This document shows positions 36,077 to 43,942 of a stretch of DNA of 64,000 bases, one piece after another. The notes below the pieces were generated by a model that was not told where the DNA came from, did no database searches, and worked only from the letters and a program-made list of their open reading frames with translations. The position numbers and the translations under genes are program-made. Source of the stretch: Knoellia remsis (lineage in GTDB: Bacteria; Actinomycetota; Actinomycetes; Actinomycetales; Dermatophilaceae); NCBI RefSeq assembly GCF_003002895.1, contig NZ_PVTI01000016.1, forward strand, positions 22,315 through 86,314. The letters run 5' to 3'. Each line of letters opens with the position of its first letter. The first letter of the stretch is position 1.

Positions 36077-36611
36077 GCGGCACGCCGTCGCTGGCGTCGT
36101 AGCCGTAGTCCAGCATTTCCTCGCGGGGCAGCACCCGGACCGGAGCCCCGAGCATCAGGCTGATGTGGCCCGACGCGACCATCAGCCCGATGCGGTCGCG
36201 TCCTGCTGGTGGGGTCACCGCGATGTAGACCGTGCATCCCACTGGCTCGCTCCCATCGGCGACGCCACCGTAGATCGTCGGGTCGCTCACCCCGGCCTCG
36301 GAGAGCACCTGGAGAATCCGCTCTCGCTGGGCCGTGAGTCGACGTCCGAGCGGCCCGGGAAACCTCAGGTCCGGGCCCGGTCCGCTCCGCTTCGTCAGCG
36401 TCCAGCCGAGCTCGAGCCCGCAGGCCGCCACCAGCCGCTCGAGGGCCGCGACGCTGGGCTGCTGCTGCCGCGACTCATAGCGAGCGATGACGTTCTGGCT
36501 GATGCCGGACCGTTCGGCGAGCTCACGCTGGGTCAGACGTTGTTCCCGGCGGGCTCGGCGCAACACGGTGCGCGCCATGTCGGAGGGCCACTGCTGGGTG
36601 GGTCGGGGCAT
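36048..36611 (-). CDS. XRE-type HTH protein fused to a degenerate MNT nucleotidyltransferase-like domain
   Basis: The 187-residue protein has an XRE helix-turn-helix ([30 protein letters not shown]) and a carboxy-terminal part that follows the plan of a minimal nucleotidyltransferase. The motif usually written GSxARGxxxxxSDIDL is here [18 protein letters not shown], so the serine and both catalytic aspartates are missing. MNT domains are antitoxins or modifying enzymes in HEPN/MNT pairs; this one is probably inactive and may only bind a partner. No HEPN gene is adjacent. I use the ATG at 36611; another lies at 36578. Confidence 0.68.
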   Translation of the reverse strand: MPRPTQQWPSDMARTVLRRARREQRLTQRELAERSGISQNVIARYESRQQQPSVAALERLVAACGLELGWTLTKRSGPGPDLRFPGPLGRRLTAQRERILQVLSEAGVSDPTIYGGVADGSEPVGCTVYIAVTPPAGRDRIGLMVASGHISLMLGAPVRVLPREEMLDYGYDASDGVPLIPPSDPQP

Positions 36612-36685
36612 TTCCCCACGATGACAAATCCGCTCGGACCACCAGGGGCGTTGTCCACAGGGTCGGCGGCACCCTTCGCTCGCAG

Positions 36686-36731
36686 CGTTGATGACGGATA
36701 AGTGTTCGTACACACTTATCCGTCATCAACG
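36686..36731. repeat. Perfect 20-bp inverted repeat, AT-rich
   Basis: Arms at 36686-36705 and 36712-36731 are exactly complementary and enclose the loop TCGTAC; after one G-T pair, three more bases match. The arms are about half A+T, unlike the surroundings. It lies between the HTH/MNT gene and the DUF4235 gene, which both read leftward. It may be the terminator of the latter or a binding site for the HTH protein. Confidence 0.85.
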
Positions 36732-36783
36732 TTGCGACACCTAGGTGGTCGTGTGGCGGTCGCGGACCCCCTGGGAAGCGGAC

Positions 36784-37053
36784 TCAGAGGTCGCGGTCGC
36801 GGATCTCGGCGGGCTTGTGACCCGCCGAGCGAGCGTAGAACTGGGCGGCCTTGCGCGTCGCCATCGTCCGGGCGATACCGGCCGCGAGACCCGTCAGAGC
36901 CGCATAGGCGAGTGCCGCCATGACGGGGGAGTCGGGGTCCTTGGGGTCGATCGACACGTCCTGCCCGGCCTTCTGCCAGACCTGGTCCGCGATCTTGGTC
37001 GCCGCAAGGCCAGCAGCGATCGCCGAGCCGGTTCCGAGGATCTTCCACACCAT
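36784..37053 (-). CDS. DUF4235 small membrane protein
   Basis: The 89-residue protein has two hydrophobic segments, MVWKILGTGSAIAAGLAATKIA and AALAYAALTGLAAGIARTM, and ends with RKAAQFYARSAGHKP, the layout of the DUF4235 family common in actinobacteria. Function unknown. I start at the ATG at 37053; longer starts at 37089 or 37107 would lack family support. Confidence 0.8.
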   Translation of the reverse strand: MVWKILGTGSAIAAGLAATKIADQVWQKAGQDVSIDPKDPDSPVMAALAYAALTGLAAGIARTMATRKAAQFYARSAGHKPAEIRDRDL

Positions 37054-37108
37054 GCTTCCCACGGGATCCACTCTGCCACAGCGGCAGGAGTAAGGTGGAT
37101 CTGTCACA

Positions 37109-37192
37109 CGACAGGGGAGCGCTTCGGCGCTGAGAGTGCGGGCAACCGCAGACCCTCACACCTGATCCGGTTCGCACCGGCGTAGGGAGTCG
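37109..37192 (+). ncRNA. TPP (thi-box) riboswitch
   Basis: The conserved thi-box elements are all present: GGGGAGC and GCTGAGAGTG, then GACCCTCACACCTGATCCGG and the closing GGCGTAGGGAG. The outer stem pairs CGAC (37109) with GTCG (37189). It binds thiamine pyrophosphate and should turn off the ykoE-ykoDC transporter genes that follow. A CCGGGCG/CGCCCGG hairpin (37250-37265) just before the ribosome site is a candidate expression platform. A possible -10, TAAGGT, lies at 37091. Confidence 0.96.
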
Positions 37193-37284
37193 AGTTCTCA
37201 GGTGACGTGGGCTGCATCCGTATGCCGTCCGCCCACCTCCCCGTATCCACCGGGCGCGCGCCCGGAGACCACGGGAGAAGAAAC

Positions 37285-37941
37285 ATGGCAGCACCGACCA
37301 CGACGTCGACCCCGGCCCACACCGGCCGCGGCGGCAGCATCCTCGCGACCCGCCCCCTCATGGGCTGGCGGACCGTCGACATCCTCACGATCGCCTTCCT
37401 CGGCGCGGCCCTCGGCATCGCCTTCTGGGGCTGGGGCGTCTTCTACAACGGGCCGCTGTCGGCGATCTCGTTCGCGTTCCCACCCATGCAGGGGCTCCTC
37501 ACCGGCCCGTGGTTCATCGCCGGAGTCGTCGGCGGGCTCGTCGTGCGCCGCCCCGGCGCCGCCTTGTTCTGCGAGGTCGTCGCAGCCCTCGTCTCGATGA
37601 TCCCGGGCACCGAATGGGGCGCGACCGTCCTCGTCTCCGGCATCGTGCAGGGCCTCGGCACCGAGCTCGTCTTCGCACTCCTCGGCTACCGCGCCTTCGG
37701 CATCGCCGCCGCGGTGCTCGCCGGCGCGATGGCCGGACCGTTCGCCGCCTTCTACGAGTCGTTCACTTGGATCGCCGACTGGTCCTTCGGGTGGAAGCTC
37801 GCGTATGCCGCGTTCCTCGCCATCTCGGGTGCCGTCATCGCCGGCGCGGGTGGGTGGCTGCTCACCCGGGCGCTCGCGGCGGCCGGAGCGCTCAACGCGT
37901 TCCCGCCCGGGCAGGAGCAGCGGGAGTCCCGAGCTGTCTGA
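37285..37941 (+). CDS. ykoE: ECF transporter substrate-binding subunit YkoE (thiamine precursor HMP)
   Basis: The 218-residue membrane protein matches YkoE: WRTVDILTIAFLGAALGIAFWGWGVF, PPMQGLLTGPWFIAGVVGGLVVRRPGAALFCEV and GTEWGATVLVSGIVQGLGTELVFAL. YkoE is the S-component for hydroxymethylpyrimidine, a thiamine building block. The TPP riboswitch directly upstream fits. The ATG at 37285 follows GGGAGAAG. The energising genes follow seven bases after the stop. Confidence 0.93.
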   Translation: MAAPTTTSTPAHTGRGGSILATRPLMGWRTVDILTIAFLGAALGIAFWGWGVFYNGPLSAISFAFPPMQGLLTGPWFIAGVVGGLVVRRPGAALFCEVVAALVSMIPGTEWGATVLVSGIVQGLGTELVFALLGYRAFGIAAAVLAGAMAGPFAAFYESFTWIADWSFGWKLAYAAFLAISGAVIAGAGGWLLTRALAAAGALNAFPPGQEQRESRAV

Positions 37942-37948
37942 GCGGTCG

Positions 37949-40306
37949 GTGACGTCCAGCCAGACCTCCACGCCCGAGCCGCCGGCGTCCAGCACGCACG
38001 CTGGCGGTTCGGGCGGGCCCCGCAGGGCCGACGAGGCCGAACGTGCCGGCGGCCGGGTCGTCCTCGACGGAGTGACCTGGCGCCCGTACGGTCGGCGCGA
38101 ACCGGTCCTGCGCGACGTCACGCTCACCCTCGAACCGGGAGAGCGCGTGCTGCTTGCCGGACCCAGCGGGGCCGGCAAGTCCACGCTGCTCCGTGCAATG
38201 GCGGGTCTGCTCGAGACCGCCGACGCGGGCGAGCTCAGCGGCTCGGTCACCCTCGACGGGCACGCGCCGGGAACGCGCGCCGGCGAGGTCGGTCTCGTCC
38301 TCCAAGAGCCGGGCGCCGGGATCGTCGCCTCGACGGTCGGGCGCGACGTCGCCTTCGGTCTCGAGAACGTCGCGCTGCCGCGGGCCGACATGGAACCGGC
38401 GATCCGCGCCGCGCTCGCGGCCGTCGGCCTCGACAAGCCGCTCGACACCCCGACCAGTGCACTCTCCGGCGGCGAGACCCAGCGCCTCGCCCTCGCGGGC
38501 GCGCTCGCACTCACCCCGTCGGTCCTCCTCCTCGACGAGCCCACGGCGATGCTCGACCCCGGCCACGCGGCTCAGGTGCGCGCGAGCGTGGAAGGCGCGC
38601 TCGCGGCATACCCGGTCACGACCGTGGTCGTCGAGCACCTCATCGGGCCGTGGGTGGGTCTCGTCGACCGGATGCTCGTCCTCGACGACGACGGGCGGCT
38701 CGTCGCGGACGGGCCGGTGCGTGAGGTGCTCGCGGCCGAGCGACAGCGACTCCTCGACATGGGCATCTGGGTGCCCGGCGAGCCGAACCCCACCCCGCTC
38801 ACCACCGTGAAAAACTCACCCAATTGGACGGATGCCGCCACAGGAAGCGGGAAAAACTCACCCAATTGGACGGTCGAGGGCGAGCAGTCCGTCGCCGCCT
38901 CTGCCCTGACGATCGAGCGCACGACGCGGCTCGTCGACGGCTCGACCCGCACCCAGCCGGCGGCGGTCCTGGGAGAGCCGCTGTCACCGGCGGCGGCCAC
39001 CTCGACCGCGCTCGTCGGACCCAGTGGCTCCGGCAAGTCCACCGTCCTGCTCGCCTTCGCGGGCGCCCTCACCCCGGCGCAGGGGGAGGTCCGAGCGGGT
39101 GACCGACCCGTCGCCGACCTCACCTCCCGCGAGCTCGCGGCAGCCCTCGGGTGGGTCCCCCAGTGGTCGAGCTCGACGATCGTCGCCTCGACGGTCCTCG
39201 ACGAGGTGCTCGTCGCGTCGCGGGCCCTCGGCGAGGACGGGGACGAACGGGTCGCGGAGGCACGGGCACTGCTCGCTGTCCTCGGGCTGGACGAGCTCGA
39301 GGGGGCTGATCCGCGGGAGCTCTCCGGCGGCGAGCAGCGCCGGCTCGCGATCGCCGCCGCGATCCTGCACCGGCCGCCGCTGCTCCTGCTCGACGAGCCC
39401 ACGGTCGGGCAGGACCGGCACACCTGGGCTGCGGTCGTCGGGCTGCTGCGGGACTACCGCGAGGCCGGCGGGGCGATCGTCGTCTCCACGCACGACGCCG
39501 CACTCATCGAGCGTGCACAGACCGTCGTCGAGCTCGCGCCGCCACCCCGGCCGCCGGAGCCGCCGGCCACCCAGCGGCTGCTCGCGGCCCGCGCCGGCCC
39601 GCTCGCGCTCCTCGCCGGGGCGGTGCTCGCGATCCCGGCGGGCATCATTCCGGACCACTGGAGCGTGTCCCTGACCGTCCTCGCAGTCCAGTTCGTGCTC
39701 GCCGTCGTGGCGCTCACGGCGGTGGGTCGGGGGAAGCGGCCGAGCGGGCGGGTACGACGCGTGCTGTTCCGCATGTGTCCCGGAGCCCTCGGTGCCCTCT
39801 CGGTCGGCTGGTCGACCTGGCTGCTCGGCGGGAACGACCTCACCACCGCGATCACGGCCGCGTTGCGCGTGCTCATCATCGTCTTCCCCTCCGCGGTGCT
39901 GCTGCCGCTCGTCGACCCCGACCGGCTGGGCGACCACCTCGCCCAGCGGCTGCGTCTGCCCGCCCGGCCCGTCGTGGCGGTCGCCGCGGCGCTGCAACGG
40001 GTGCACACGTTCGGTCAGGTATGGACCGAGATCGGGCTCGCCCGGCGGGTGCGGGGCGTCGACGGATGGCGGCCCGTGCCGCTCGTCCGGCACCTCGCCG
40101 TCGTGACGTTCGGGCTGCTCGTGCGGACGTTGCGGCTCGCGGCCGACCTCGCCGTCGCGATGGACGCCCGCGGGTTCGCGACGGCGGCGCGGCGGACGTG
40201 GTTCGCGGTGGCGCCGTGGCGCTGGCCGGACACGCTCGTCGTGCTCGCCTCCCTGCTGCCCATCGCCGTTGCCGTCGTGGCCCCGGCCCTGCTCACTCGT
40301 CCCTAA
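37949..40306 (+). CDS. ECF transporter ATPase-ATPase-T component fusion (YkoD-YkoC fused)
   Basis: The 785-residue protein joins two ABC ATPase domains and an EcfT membrane domain in one chain. Domain 1 has GPSGAGKS, LSGGETQRLALAGAL and LLLDEPTAMLD; domain 2 has GPSGSGKS, LSGGEQRRLAIAAAIL and LLLDEPTVGQD; the last 240 residues are helical with the EcfT segment LARRVRGVDGWRPV. Start: GTG at 37949. Together with YkoE it forms a complete HMP transporter. Odd: the linker between the two ATPase domains contains two copies of the family C repeat, read as KNSPNWT twice and 42 bp apart, so the frame is preserved. Confidence 0.92.
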   Translation: MTSSQTSTPEPPASSTHAGGSGGPRRADEAERAGGRVVLDGVTWRPYGRREPVLRDVTLTLEPGERVLLAGPSGAGKSTLLRAMAGLLETADAGELSGSVTLDGHAPGTRAGEVGLVLQEPGAGIVASTVGRDVAFGLENVALPRADMEPAIRAALAAVGLDKPLDTPTSALSGGETQRLALAGALALTPSVLLLDEPTAMLDPGHAAQVRASVEGALAAYPVTTVVVEHLIGPWVGLVDRMLVLDDDGRLVADGPVREVLAAERQRLLDMGIWVPGEPNPTPLTTVKNSPNWTDAATGSGKNSPNWTVEGEQSVAASALTIERTTRLVDGSTRTQPAAVLGEPLSPAAATSTALVGPSGSGKSTVLLAFAGALTPAQGEVRAGDRPVADLTSRELAAALGWVPQWSSSTIVASTVLDEVLVASRALGEDGDERVAEARALLAVLGLDELEGADPRELSGGEQRRLAIAAAILHRPPLLLLDEPTVGQDRHTWAAVVGLLRDYREAGGAIVVSTHDAALIERAQTVVELAPPPRPPEPPATQRLLAARAGPLALLAGAVLAIPAGIIPDHWSVSLTVLAVQFVLAVVALTAVGRGKRPSGRVRRVLFRMCPGALGALSVGWSTWLLGGNDLTTAITAALRVLIIVFPSAVLLPLVDPDRLGDHLAQRLRLPARPVVAVAAALQRVHTFGQVWTEIGLARRVRGVDGWRPVPLVRHLAVVTFGLLVRTLRLAADLAVAMDARGFATAARRTWFAVAPWRWPDTLVVLASLLPIAVAVVAPALLTRP
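38807..38873 (+). repeat. Family C repeat, two copies inside the ECF ATPase gene
   Basis: GAAAAACTCACCCAATTGG occurs at 38809 and again 42 bp later. The spacing equals that of the array at 16811 and is a multiple of three, so the insertion is in frame in an interdomain linker. Confidence 0.85.
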
Positions 40307-40390
40307 CTGTCCAATTGGGTGAGCTCGGGACGGGTTGCTGGCAGGGCCGGTGTCCCCAACTGTCCAATTGGGTGAGCTCGGGACGGGCGG
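40307..40390. repeat. Family C repeat, reversed pair after the ECF gene
   Basis: AACTGTCCAATTGGGTGAGC followed by TCGGGACGGG occurs twice, 53 bp apart, directly after the TAA of the ECF fusion gene. The core CCAATTGGG is the complement of the cores at 16811 and 38807. Confidence 0.82.
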
Positions 40391-40448
40391 GAATGCCCGG
40401 AGCGGGCGGCATACTTGCACCCGACATGAGCCGCCTCGCCTGCCACGC

Positions 40449-41699
40449 ATGAGCACACCCGCCCTGACGCACCCCGAGCGCGTCCGCATCCCCCGCGAGA
40501 TCTGGGTCCTCGTCGCGTCGGCCTTCGTCATCGCTCTCGGGTTCGGGCTCATCACGCCGGTGCTGCCGCAGTTCGCGCAGAGCTTCGGCGTCGGCGCGAC
40601 CGCGAGCGCGATCGTCGTCAGTGTCTTCGCGTTCTTCCGGCTCGTCTTCGCACCGGCCGGTGGCAGTCTCATCGGCCGGGTCGGTGAGCGACCGATCTAC
40701 CTCGCCGGCCTGCTCATCGTCGCGGCCTCGACGGCAGCCACGGCGTTCGCGCAGAGCTACTGGCAGCTCCTCGTCTTCCGTGGCCTCGGCGGCATCGGCT
40801 CGGTGATGTTCACCGTCTCCGCGACCGCCCTCATCGTGCGCCTCGCGCCGCCGTCGATCCGGGGGCGCGTCTCGTCGGCCTACGGCTCGGCGTTCCTTAT
40901 CGGCGGCATCGGTGGTCCCGCCGTTGGTGGCGCCCTCGGTGGCCTCGGACTGCGCGTGCCCTTCCTTGCGTATGCCGGTGCGCTGGTTCTCGCTGCGGCT
41001 CTCGTCGCGATCTTCATCAGCGGGGCGTCGCTGCGGCCCGCGCCGGACGCGCCGGTGCTGCCGGTGTTCACCGCACGGGAAGCGTTGCAGGACAACGCCT
41101 ATCGGGCTGGCCTCGTGTCGGGGTTCGCGAACGGTTGGGCGAACTTTGGGGTCCGCAACGCGATCATCCCGCTTTTCGTCGCAGCCAACATCGGCAAGGA
41201 GCCGTGGCTCGCCGGCGCTGTCCTCGCGATCTATGCCGGCGGCAACGCCGTCGGGATGAACGTCGCCGGGCGGCTCAGCGACCGGATGGGGCGTCGCCCG
41301 TTCATCATCGGCGGGCTTGCCGTCGCCGGGGTGGCGACAATCGCCACGGGGCTTGCGTCGTCGTTCCCCGTGCTCGTCGTGCTGTCGATCATCGCCGGGC
41401 TCGGGTCGGGTGCGCTCAATCCGTCCCAGCAGGCCGCGATGGCCGACATCGTGGGCCAGGGCCGCAACGGCGGGCCGGCACTGGCGAGCTTCCAGATGTC
41501 GGCCGACGCCGGCGCGATCATCGGCCCGATCCTCGCTGGGGCCCTGGTGGACTCGGGCAGCTTCGCCCTGGCCTTCGCGGCGACCGGGGTGCTCAGCCTG
41601 CTCGCGACGATCCCGTGGGCGCGCGCCCGCGAGACGCTGCCCCGCACGGACGCCGAGGCCCGGTCCGGCACCGAGGCCGTCGAGAAGGCCGCAGGCTGA
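40449..41699 (+). CDS. MFS drug/metabolite exporter
   Basis: The 416-residue protein is a 12-helix major facilitator of the drug:proton antiporter type: ALGFGLITPVLPQFAQSFGV, GRVGERPIYLAGLLIV, RGLGGIGSVMFTVSATALIV and GRLSDRMGRRPFIIGGLAVAG. The ATG at 40449 has no clear ribosome site; a second ATG 23 bases upstream is out of frame. ATACTTGCAC just upstream (40411) may hold a promoter for a short-leader transcript. Substrate unknown. Confidence 0.88.
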   Translation: MSTPALTHPERVRIPREIWVLVASAFVIALGFGLITPVLPQFAQSFGVGATASAIVVSVFAFFRLVFAPAGGSLIGRVGERPIYLAGLLIVAASTAATAFAQSYWQLLVFRGLGGIGSVMFTVSATALIVRLAPPSIRGRVSSAYGSAFLIGGIGGPAVGGALGGLGLRVPFLAYAGALVLAAALVAIFISGASLRPAPDAPVLPVFTAREALQDNAYRAGLVSGFANGWANFGVRNAIIPLFVAANIGKEPWLAGAVLAIYAGGNAVGMNVAGRLSDRMGRRPFIIGGLAVAGVATIATGLASSFPVLVVLSIIAGLGSGALNPSQQAAMADIVGQGRNGGPALASFQMSADAGAIIGPILAGALVDSGSFALAFAATGVLSLLATIPWARARETLPRTDAEARSGTEAVEKAAG

Positions 41700-41754
41700 C
41701 GGTGGACCGACGGCCGGTGCCGGTCATGGGTGACGGGCGGCATACGGTTCTCGC

Positions 41755-42615
41755 GTGGAGCACGTGACCGATCTCGACCTGCCGGGCGGCGGGCACACGA
41801 CCGTCGTCGGTGTGGACGCGGGTGGCCCCGACGACCCGGTCGTCGTGCTGCTGCCGGCGCTCGGCGTGGCCGCGGGCTACTACGGACCGTTCGTGAAAGC
41901 CCTTGCCGCAGAGGGGATCGCGACCCTCGTCGCCGACTTCCCGGGGCAGGGCGTGAGCCGCCCGCGTGCGAGCCGTCGTCACGACTTCGGGTATGCCGCG
42001 GTCGCCGATTTGGTGTCCGCGACGGTCGCCGTCGCGCAGGAGCGGTATGCCGGCCGGCAGCTGGCGCTGCTCGGCCACTCCTTCGGTGGACAGGTGGCGA
42101 TCGTGCACCTCGCGACGCACGAGACGCCGGTGGGCGCCCTCGTCCTCGTCGGCTCGGGCTCGCCCTACTGGCGCAGCTACCCGCGCCGGCTCAGGCTGCT
42201 CGCGCAGACCCAGGCCCTCGGCGCGGTGGCGGCGGTGCGCGGCCACTGGCCGGGTCACCGGCTCGGCTTCGGTGGGCGCCAGCCTCGCCGGCTCATGCGC
42301 GAGTGGGCCCGCTATGCCCGTGGTGGAGCGCTGCTTCTCGAGGACAGCGGAGGTGTGCCAGCGCGCGAACCCGACTTCGCCGACATCGAGCTCCCGGTCC
42401 TCGCGGTCGCCCTCGACAACGACCATCTCGCACCGCAGGGCTCGGTCGACCACCTCGTCGGCAAGCTCGCCGGGGCGACGGTCGAGCACCGCTTCGTCAC
42501 TCGTCCCGAGGGTGAGGACGGGCCGCCGATCGACCACTTCGCCTGGGTGCGCCACCCCGGCTCGTTCGCGGCCGAGGTCGCGATGTGGTTGCGCGCTGCG
42601 CTCAGCCGGGCCTGA
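41755..42615 (+). CDS. Alpha/beta hydrolase
   Basis: The 286-residue hydrolase has LLPALGVAAGYYGPF (oxyanion region), ADFPGQGVSR, the nucleophile elbow LLGHSFGGQ (Ser), an Asp in VALDNDHLAP and a late His in DHFAWVRH. It is annotated from the fold only; the substrate could be an ester or lactone. It starts at a GTG (41755); a second GTG at 41764 is also possible. Confidence 0.85.
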   Translation: MEHVTDLDLPGGGHTTVVGVDAGGPDDPVVVLLPALGVAAGYYGPFVKALAAEGIATLVADFPGQGVSRPRASRRHDFGYAAVADLVSATVAVAQERYAGRQLALLGHSFGGQVAIVHLATHETPVGALVLVGSGSPYWRSYPRRLRLLAQTQALGAVAAVRGHWPGHRLGFGGRQPRRLMREWARYARGGALLLEDSGGVPAREPDFADIELPVLAVALDNDHLAPQGSVDHLVGKLAGATVEHRFVTRPEGEDGPPIDHFAWVRHPGSFAAEVAMWLRAALSRA

Positions 42616-42654
42616 CTGTGCGGGTCACCTGACCGGGCGTTCCGGGTCGCTCGG

Positions 42655-43749
42655 TCATCCCAAGGTGAGGGCGAGCAGCCCCGCACCCACGGCGGCGAGG
42701 GCGCACACGAGGCTGCGGGCGGCATACGGGACGAGGGGCACGGCGACCCCGGCGCGGCGGCACCGCGCCCGCCACAACACGGTCGCGAGCGAGCCCCACA
42801 CGGTGACGATCGAACCGGCGTTGACGCCGATGAGGAGGGCCATGAGACGGGCCGGGGTGTCGGCCGCGACGGGTTCGAGCGCGAGGTAGGCGGGGAGGTT
42901 GTTGACGAGGTTCGCGGTGAGTGCCCCGGTCGCGCCGACCCGCCACAGGTCGGCCGACGACGACCCGGTGCCGGCGAGTGAGGAGAGGACGGGTTCGAGA
43001 CCGTGTCGGAGCGCGACGTCGATCGCGACGAAGAGGACGCAGACGAGCAGCACCATGACCCACGGCACCTGAACCTCGGACAGCTGGTCGCGGCGCCGGA
43101 CGGCGAGGGCCACGACGAGGACGACGGCGGCCACGGTGGCCGGGATTGCGGGCGTCACGCCGCTGACGAACGCCGGCCCGAGCGCGACGCACACGATCGC
43201 GGCGATGACGAGCAGGGTGCGGTCGTGCGGGTCGTCCGGCGCCTCGGGTGCATAGCGCGTCAGCAGCTCGCGTCGGTGCATGACGAACAGCACCGCGACC
43301 GTCGCGACGATGGCGGCAAGGGCCGGACGCCAGGCGAGGGCGACGTACTCGTGGGTGCCGAGCCCGAGTCGCGAGAAGTGGTGCAGCGCAATGAGGTTCG
43401 TGAGGTTCGAGACGGGCAGGAGGAGTGACGCGGTGTTCGCGAGCCACACGGTGGTCAGGGCGAACGGCATGGCCGGCAGGCGCAGCTGGCGTGCCACGGC
43501 GATGACGACCGGCGTGAGCAGGACGGCGGTCGTGTCGATGCTGAGGACGATGGTGCAGACGACGGCGAGGGCGACGACGAGAAGCCACAGCAGCCAGGTC
43601 CGGTGCCGCCCGGCGCGAGCCGTCCAGTGCGCGGCGACGTCGAAGACCCCGGCGATCTGGGCGACTTCGGCGACGACGGTCATCGTGACGAGGAAGAGCA
43701 TGACCGGCCCGATGCGGGTCGCGAGGTCGGCGAGCTCCGCCCCGGTCAC
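42655..43749 (-). CDS. Anion transporter-like membrane protein (ArsB/NhaD/SLC13 superfamily)
   Basis: The 364-residue protein has about ten helices with LSIDTTAVLLTPVVIAVARQL, LPVSNLTNLIALHHF and TANLVNNLPAYLALEP, the repeated half-helix motifs of the ion-transporter superfamily that includes ArsB and NhaD. The ion is unknown. The best start in frame is the GTG at 43749. Upstream, the ATG at 43781 opens MTTSATAPALP and stops at a TGA overlapping that GTG; adding one base would fuse the two, so this is either a leader peptide or a frameshift. Confidence 0.82.
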   Translation of the reverse strand: MTGAELADLATRIGPVMLFLVTMTVVAEVAQIAGVFDVAAHWTARAGRHRTWLLWLLVVALAVVCTIVLSIDTTAVLLTPVVIAVARQLRLPAMPFALTTVWLANTASLLLPVSNLTNLIALHHFSRLGLGTHEYVALAWRPALAAIVATVAVLFVMHRRELLTRYAPEAPDDPHDRTLLVIAAIVCVALGPAFVSGVTPAIPATVAAVVLVVALAVRRRDQLSEVQVPWVMVLLVCVLFVAIDVALRHGLEPVLSSLAGTGSSSADLWRVGATGALTANLVNNLPAYLALEPVAADTPARLMALLIGVNAGSIVTVWGSLATVLWRARCRRAGVAVPLVPYAARSLVCALAAVGAGLLALTLG

Positions 43750-43942
43750 GGGAGCGCGGGTGCGGTGGCAGAGGTCGTCATGGCGTCCTGAAGGTACTCC
43801 TGTCCGTGGGCGCGATCTGTGCGCGTCTCATCGCCCCTCCGGTGCTCTGCAGTGCTGCACCCCAGCGCAGCTGTGCAGACGTTTGCCGACGTGGGTGGGC
43901 TGGTGACGCTGCGCCTTGGGCGCCTCGCGGCAGACTGGGGGC

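Noticed and set aside
36686..36731. Attachment site or IS terminal repeat
   Set aside because: No transposase or integrase is next to it and there is no second copy in the window.
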